A DNA stretch of 64,000 bases, from assembly GCA_015059785.1 (NCBI GenBank), contig SUZS01000003.1:1-64000 (forward strand). Direction: 5' to 3'. Source of the stretch: Rikenellaceae bacterium. GTDB lineage: Bacteria; Bacteroidota; Bacteroidia; Bacteroidales; Rikenellaceae. How positions within the stretch are numbered: position 1 is the first letter of the stretch; each line of letters starts with the position of its first letter. Shown piece after piece: positions 60,269 to 64,000 of the stretch. Both the position numbers and the translations under genes were made by a program. Under the pieces are notes generated by a model. That model ran no database searches, had not been told where the DNA came from, and was given only the letters and a program-made list of their open reading frames with translations.

Positions 60269-61129
60269 TTATTTCTGTGGCTTCTCGTAACCCTTAATCT
60301 TTACAAATGGAAGGTTCTTCTCTGCCCAGTCAGCAACCTCAAAGAAACGGTCGCAGCACATAGCATCGCAACCAAGAGCAGCTCCGAGGAAGAAGTCCTC
60401 CTTGTTGTTGCCTGGCCACAGAGATACAATCATACCGAGCTTGTGGCCCAAGCGGATTGTTGAACGAGTCGTGCCGTCCATCTTACAACCTACGCGCATA
60501 ATGCCCATATTGTAAGCCTCCATAAGAATCTCTGGAGATGCAGGCTTGCTCTTAAGAAGCATCATCTCAGCCTCAGGGTGCAGACGCTTCATAACATTGA
60601 GCGCGCGCTTGTCAAATGATGTAAATAGGTAGAGTGAAGACTCTGGCTTCTGTGGCATAGTCATATTCCACAGCTTCTCGCACAGCTCCTCAAGCTTAGC
60701 CTCTGTATAGAGCTCTGGGATGGTCTTAATCTCCCACTCAATATACATATTAGGTTTGTCAGCCAAAAAGTCTGCAAGCTCCTGACACAGTGCAAGAGGG
60801 TTGCCAGACTTAGTCTTAATCTTCAGGCACTCCTTAGTTGTAAGGTCCTCAGTCTGAACATCTACACCACAAGTGCGGTAGAGTGACTCGTCGTGGCTAA
60901 GAATAAGGTCGCCAGAGCCAGTCATACGGACATCGGTCTCAAAGCCGCGTGCACCACGAGCATAAGCCTCGCGGAAGGCAAGCATAGTGTTCTCATCATA
61001 CTCAAAACGGCTACCACGGTGTGCAAAGAACTGAATGGTTGGGTAGTCCTCAACTCTGCGCTGTGCTGTTGCAAAGTCCGTAGAGAAGAGCATAGCAGCA
61101 AATGCTGCAAACATAAAGAATCTTTTCAT
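60269..61129 (-). CDS. Glycerophosphodiester phosphodiesterase family protein
   Basis: A 286-residue exported protein with a signal peptide (MKRFFMFAAFAAMLFSTDFATAQ) and no lipobox. GDPD motifs are FFAHRGSRFEYDENTMLAF, GARGFETDVRMTGSGDLILSHDE and the late MEAYNMGIMRVGCK region. It hydrolyses glycerophosphodiesters or related phosphodiesters in the periplasm. Paralogue of the lipoprotein at 454-1233 but with different anchoring. It stands alone between two terminators or promoters. Confidence 0.9.
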   Translation of the reverse strand: MKRFFMFAAFAAMLFSTDFATAQRRVEDYPTIQFFAHRGSRFEYDENTMLAFREAYARGARGFETDVRMTGSGDLILSHDESLYRTCGVDVQTEDLTTKECLKIKTKSGNPLALCQELADFLADKPNMYIEWEIKTIPELYTEAKLEELCEKLWNMTMPQKPESSLYLFTSFDKRALNVMKRLHPEAEMMLLKSKPASPEILMEAYNMGIMRVGCKMDGTTRSTIRLGHKLGMIVSLWPGNNKEDFFLGAALGCDAMCCDRFFEVADWAEKNLPFVKIKGYEKPQK

Positions 61130-61169
61130 CTCTGTTATTCGTTTAAGGTTAAAAAATCTTTCTAATCGT

Positions 61170-61200
61170 CAAAGGTAGTAATTTTTCTTCAAAATGCGAA
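61170..61200 (-). promoter_or_regulatory. Promoter of the second GDPD gene
   Basis: Minus strand TACCTTTG (61177-61170), with a weak TTCG (61200-61197) 19 bases upstream. The predicted start near 61164 is about 35 bases before the ATG. Confidence 0.45.
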
Positions 61201-61283
61201 ATTTAGAGGCTGTTTAAGATTAAAACTAAAACAACTTCTTAACTTTTTCGTCCCAAAAAGCTCTATATAGATGAAATAATTAT

Positions 61284-61291
61284 TAACTTTG
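61284..61291 (+). promoter_or_regulatory. -7 box directly before the gene at 61296
   Basis: TAACTTTG ends 5 bases before the ATG at 61296, so the transcript would start on or next to the start codon. No clear -33 box. Confidence 0.4.
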
Positions 61292-61295
61292 TGAT

Positions 61296-61664
61296 ATGAA
61301 AAAGATACTATCAACACTACTCTTTGTTATGGCGGCAGTCACTGCGCAGGCTCAGAGCTTGGCAGCTGTAAGTGGCACTCCAGTGCCAAAGAAGAGCGCG
61401 CAGGCAATCTCTGGTGCACTCGTTACATTTACCTCAGAGTGGGATTCTGAGCTCAAATACCAGCGCAAGGTAGATAGCGAGGGCTTTCGCGTTGTGCTTC
61501 CTCCGGGTGGCTATATCCTCACCATAGAGGCAGAGGGCTACGAAACCTTCCGCCAAGAAATCGAGGTCGATGAGCCAAACATAGACCTTGACCTTATCGT
61601 TATGCTTACTAATGAGCAGGCTGGGGAGAGGGATTTGAAGCGCAAAAAGCGAGTAAAATTTTAA
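61296..61664 (+). CDS. Small exported CarboxypepD_reg-like protein
   Basis: A 122-residue protein with a signal peptide (MKKILSTLLFVMAAVTAQAQ). It is one beta-sandwich of the carboxypeptidase regulatory-like/CNA-B type (AISGALVTFTSEWDSELKYQRKVDSEGFRVVLPPGGYILTIEAEGYETF), ending in a basic tail (RDLKRKKRVKF). Such domains usually sit at the N-terminus of SusC-type proteins or other surface proteins. Here the domain stands alone. No function can be assigned. Confidence 0.7.
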   Translation: MKKILSTLLFVMAAVTAQAQSLAAVSGTPVPKKSAQAISGALVTFTSEWDSELKYQRKVDSEGFRVVLPPGGYILTIEAEGYETFRQEIEVDEPNIDLDLIVMLTNEQAGERDLKRKKRVKF

Positions 61665-61679
61665 TTTCAGCGGTGCTCT

Positions 61680-61706
61680 CTTCCGCTTTTTTGCCGAGCG
61701 TGGAAA
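61680..61706. repeat. Minimal copy of the modular hairpin element
   Basis: CTTCCGCT - TTTTTTG - CCGAGCGTGGAAA begins 15 bases after the preceding stop. It keeps the ends of the elements at 18080 and 35097 without the long inner arms. Confidence 0.55.
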
Positions 61707-61707
61707 A

Positions 61708-61733
61708 CCCTCCCTATCTGACGATAGGGAGGG
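61708..61733. terminator. 11-bp hairpin between convergent genes
   Basis: CCCTCCCTATC (61708-61718) pairs perfectly with GATAGGGAGGG (61723-61733), loop TGAC. It lies between the CarboxypepD_reg-like gene (+) and the symporter gene (-). There is no strong T-run, so termination is probable but not certain. Confidence 0.55.
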
Positions 61734-61756
61734 TAGACTGATTTTAGGGCCGTAGA

Positions 61757-63328
61757 TTATCTCTTCTCTGGTTTGCCCATCATACAGATTGCTGTAGAGA
61801 TGATACCGCCGATAGGTGCCCACCAGGTCCAAGCAATATACTGAGTACCGAAAAGCTGCTTCTGGAACATCAGCGGGATGATAATCAGCGCGCCGACAAC
61901 AATAGCGGCAACAACGCTGGCTGTATTTCCGCGCTTAGTAAATATCGCAGTAAGGAATACGCCAATCATACCTGCATATGCAAAGCACATAACGCCTGTA
62001 GCGAAGTCTACAAGGTTAAGCCCGCTCGCCTCCTGCATCACTGCCGTAACGATAGCAAAACCAGTAAGGAGCATACCCATAAAGAAGACCATCTTACGAG
62101 AAGATGACAACTGCTCAGCATCGCCCTTTACCGCCTTGCCCTTATCTGCACGGATAGGCAAGTAGAGGTCCGTCACGAAACTTGACGCCATAGCGTTAAT
62201 AGCCGAGTTAAATGACGATAGGGCAGCCGCAAGTAGACCAGTAATCATCAGTCCGCGCACACCCATAGGGATATGGTTCTTGATATACTGCGGGAAGATG
62301 TCGCGAGCATCCGTAAAGAACTGCGAAGGGACTCCTGTAGCCATAAACTCACTCTTATACTTAACAAAGAGCAGTGAGCCGATAAGTAGGAACACCAGCA
62401 CGATAGGCAGTGAGATAAGCTGTGACCAGACAAGCGACATTGATGCCTGCTTAACATCGCGGCAGGCGAGCTGACGCTGTACAAACTCGTGGTCTGTAGT
62501 GTACTGGCAGACCTTGAAGAATGCTACGCCAATCATACCACCAAGGACAGTGTATGGCGATGCCCAGTTAATTGAGAAGTCAAACATCTTGAGTTTGCTA
62601 CCCTCCTGCCAACCGACAAGTGAACCATCAGCAGCCACAGCACCTGCATCTGCTCCTGGAACCTTTGTCAGACCACCATCGGTAAGCATTGCCCACATAT
62701 CTGATATTGGCATATCTATAGAGCAGAAGACCATAATAAGTGCCACAACACCAGTACCAACAAGCAGCAGTGTCTGGAAAGTATCAATATAGAGCAGACC
62801 CTTGATACCTCCCATCATTGTATAGATAGTAGATACAAGGCCGAGCAGGATGATTGAGTAGACCATAAAGTCAAACTTAATACCACCAAAGACAATTACC
62901 GAGATTGCAATAGCAGCAATAAAGAGTCGTGAGCCAGAGGTAAAGAGCTGTCCGAGAAGGAACATAGCACTATTTACTCGCTTAGACTTCTCGCCGAAGC
63001 GGTCACCGATATATCCATAGATAGTAATAGTATTTGCCTTGTAGAGCTTTGGCATAATAAGCGCTGCCACAAGCATACCACCTACAATAGCACCCAGCAG
63101 GTTGAGCACATAGGTAAGGTCTGTATTAAATCCCAACTCTGGCGAGCCAACGAAAGTACCCGCCGAGATAGTCGTTCCAGTAGCGGCGATAGCCACAATC
63201 CAACCTGGCATAGAGCGACCTGCAACGAAGTAGTCTTCAACATCTTTGTTCTTGCGAGAGAAGGCATAGCCGATAGCCATCAGCGTGCCTAAGAATAGGG
63301 CTACTATGAGCCAATCAATAAAAGTCAT
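61757..63328 (-). CDS. Sodium:solute symporter family protein
   Basis: A 523-residue membrane protein of the SSS family with about 13 helices. Family segments are the N-terminal MTFIDWLIVALFLGTLMAIGYAFSRKNKDVEDYFVAGRSMPGWIVAIAATGTTISAGTFVG, the GIKGLLYIDTFQTLLL region and LAAALSSFNSAINAMAS (sodium site). It takes up a sugar, sialic acid or similar solute with sodium; the substrate is not predictable from sequence alone. It is transcribed divergently from the FAD-oxidoreductase gene. Confidence 0.9.
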   Translation of the reverse strand: MTFIDWLIVALFLGTLMAIGYAFSRKNKDVEDYFVAGRSMPGWIVAIAATGTTISAGTFVGSPELGFNTDLTYVLNLLGAIVGGMLVAALIMPKLYKANTITIYGYIGDRFGEKSKRVNSAMFLLGQLFTSGSRLFIAAIAISVIVFGGIKFDFMVYSIILLGLVSTIYTMMGGIKGLLYIDTFQTLLLVGTGVVALIMVFCSIDMPISDMWAMLTDGGLTKVPGADAGAVAADGSLVGWQEGSKLKMFDFSINWASPYTVLGGMIGVAFFKVCQYTTDHEFVQRQLACRDVKQASMSLVWSQLISLPIVLVFLLIGSLLFVKYKSEFMATGVPSQFFTDARDIFPQYIKNHIPMGVRGLMITGLLAAALSSFNSAINAMASSFVTDLYLPIRADKGKAVKGDAEQLSSSRKMVFFMGMLLTGFAIVTAVMQEASGLNLVDFATGVMCFAYAGMIGVFLTAIFTKRGNTASVVAAIVVGALIIIPLMFQKQLFGTQYIAWTWWAPIGGIISTAICMMGKPEKR

Positions 63329-63356
63329 ACGGTTTTTGTTTAGGTTTATATTGTTA

Positions 63357-63387
63357 CAAAGGTAATAAATATTTGCAAAGAGTCAAA
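63357..63387 (-). promoter_or_regulatory. Promoter of the symporter gene
   Basis: Minus strand TTTG (63387-63384), 19 bases, TACCTTTG (63364-63357). It overlaps the opposite promoter at 63372-63403. Confidence 0.65.
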
Positions 63388-63403
63388 ATTATTGCTAATT
63401 TTG
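63372..63403 (+). promoter_or_regulatory. Promoter of the FAD-dependent oxidoreductase gene
   Basis: TTTG (63372-63375), 20 bases, TAATTTTG (63396-63403). The predicted start near 63409 is about 24 bases before the ATG at 63433. Confidence 0.65.
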
Positions 63404-63432
63404 TGTAACAAAATTTCAAATAACATAAAAAT

Positions 63433-64000
63433 ATGAAATTAAGCAAATCAAATTCAGTAATGGTCTTGGCAACGACCTTTGCTGAGCGTGGCGACTGGAC
63501 TGTAGAACAGCAGTTTGTACTTCAGATGGGCTCATCCTATCTGTTGGCTCACGGAATTGGTACTCCACTTGCAAAGGATGCTGTAACGACTGTCTCTGTT
63601 CCTTGTGATGGCGAGTATAACATCCTTGTTCGTACAAAGAACTGGACAAAGCATTGGTCTGATGGCCCAACTCCGGGTATCTTTGAGGTAAAGATTGACG
63701 GTGTGAGCGACGGCACAACATACGGCACTGACTCTGTAAACTGGTACTGGCAGCGCGGTGGTAAGGTTGCGCTCAAGGCTGGCGAGCATACTGTTGCCCT
63801 GCACGACCTTACTGGTTTTGATGGCCGTTGTGATGCTATAATCCTTACAACCGAGGACTATACACCATCTGAGAGTCTTGAGGAGTACTTTGCTCTTCGT
63901 GAGGCACTGCTTGGCAAAGTGGCTCCAGAGGATAAGGGTAGTTACGACTTTGTTGTTGTCGGCGGTGGAATCTCTGGTATCTGCGCAGCCTTGGCAGCTT
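63433..64000 (+). CDS. FAD-dependent oxidoreductase with N-terminal beta domain (partial)
   Basis: Open reading frame from the ATG at 63433 to the window edge, 189 codons, too open-ended for the ORF track. Residues 1 to about 140 look like a beta-sandwich (GEYNILVRTKNWTKHW; PGIFEVKIDGVSDGTTYGTDSVNWYWQRGGKVAL), reminiscent of carbohydrate-binding or galactose-binding folds. From about residue 172 a Rossmann FAD motif begins (YDFVVVGGGISGICAALAA). There is no evident signal peptide. It probably belongs to the FAD_oxidored group common in Bacteroidales polysaccharide loci. Substrate unknown. Confidence 0.82.
   Translation, partial: MKLSKSNSVMVLATTFAERGDWTVEQQFVLQMGSSYLLAHGIGTPLAKDAVTTVSVPCDGEYNILVRTKNWTKHWSDGPTPGIFEVKIDGVSDGTTYGTDSVNWYWQRGGKVALKAGEHTVALHDLTGFDGRCDAIILTTEDYTPSESLEEYFALREALLGKVAPEDKGSYDFVVVGGGISGICAALAA

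Overview
The window looks like a chromosomal segment of an anaerobic Bacteroidales bacterium, possibly Rikenellaceae/Alistipes-like (family placement is a guess). The evidence is a SusC/SusD pair followed by surface lipoproteins, BACON and leucine-rich-repeat domains, a bacterial serine palmitoyltransferase, a long IleRS, ThiH (the anaerobic route to dehydroglycine), and repeated promoters of the Bacteroidetes type TTTG-N19/20-TAnnTTTG. I see no phage, insertion sequence, CRISPR array or rRNA gene.

Layout. 1-453 is noncoding with hairpins and a terminator. 454-3180 (minus) is a three-gene operon of a 2-hydroxyacid dehydrogenase, a RhaD-like aldolase and a GDPD lipoprotein. 3185-16472 (minus) is the conserved tRNA-Thr/Tyr/Gly - tuf - tRNA-Trp - secE - nusG - rplKAJL - rpoBC block. 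Next come serine palmitoyltransferase (+), a TraR/DksA-like protein and pgi (both minus). The cell-shape operon mreBCD - PBP2 - rodA follows with a lipoprotein gene at its tail, then a FadL-like porin (minus). The operon ileS - surE - histidine kinase - NarL-type regulator comes next. It is followed by ResB/CcsA-type cytochrome c assembly genes with a three-haem peroxidase. A TPP riboswitch then leads thiS-thiE-thiG-thiC-thiH-thiF-thiED.

The accessory highlight is 45226-60072. It is one tightly packed operon: SusC, SusD, a DUF4843/4984-like lipoprotein, an Ig-like-module lipoprotein, two LRR lipoproteins, an S8 subtilase, a DUF1573 protein and a lipocalin-like lipoprotein. It has no glycoside hydrolase and carries a secreted protease, so I infer a RagAB-like peptide or protein scavenging system rather than a glycan locus. 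A promoter sits at one end and a strong bidirectional terminator at the other. The window ends with a second GDPD, a small CarboxypepD_reg-like protein, a sodium:solute symporter, and a divergent FAD-dependent oxidoreductase that runs off the edge.

The least expected structure is noncoding. A modular hairpin family with conserved ends (TTTACTTCCGCTA ... CCGAGCGT-GTAA) sits 15-20 nt after stop codons at three loci. A separate identical 76-bp repeat made of three hairpins occurs at two loci. Other regulatory oddities are a 20-bp-period iteron triplet upstream of the porin, a structured rplL-rpoB spacer, a terminator-like hairpin enclosing the thiS start, and apparently leaderless promoters for susC and the gene at 61296.
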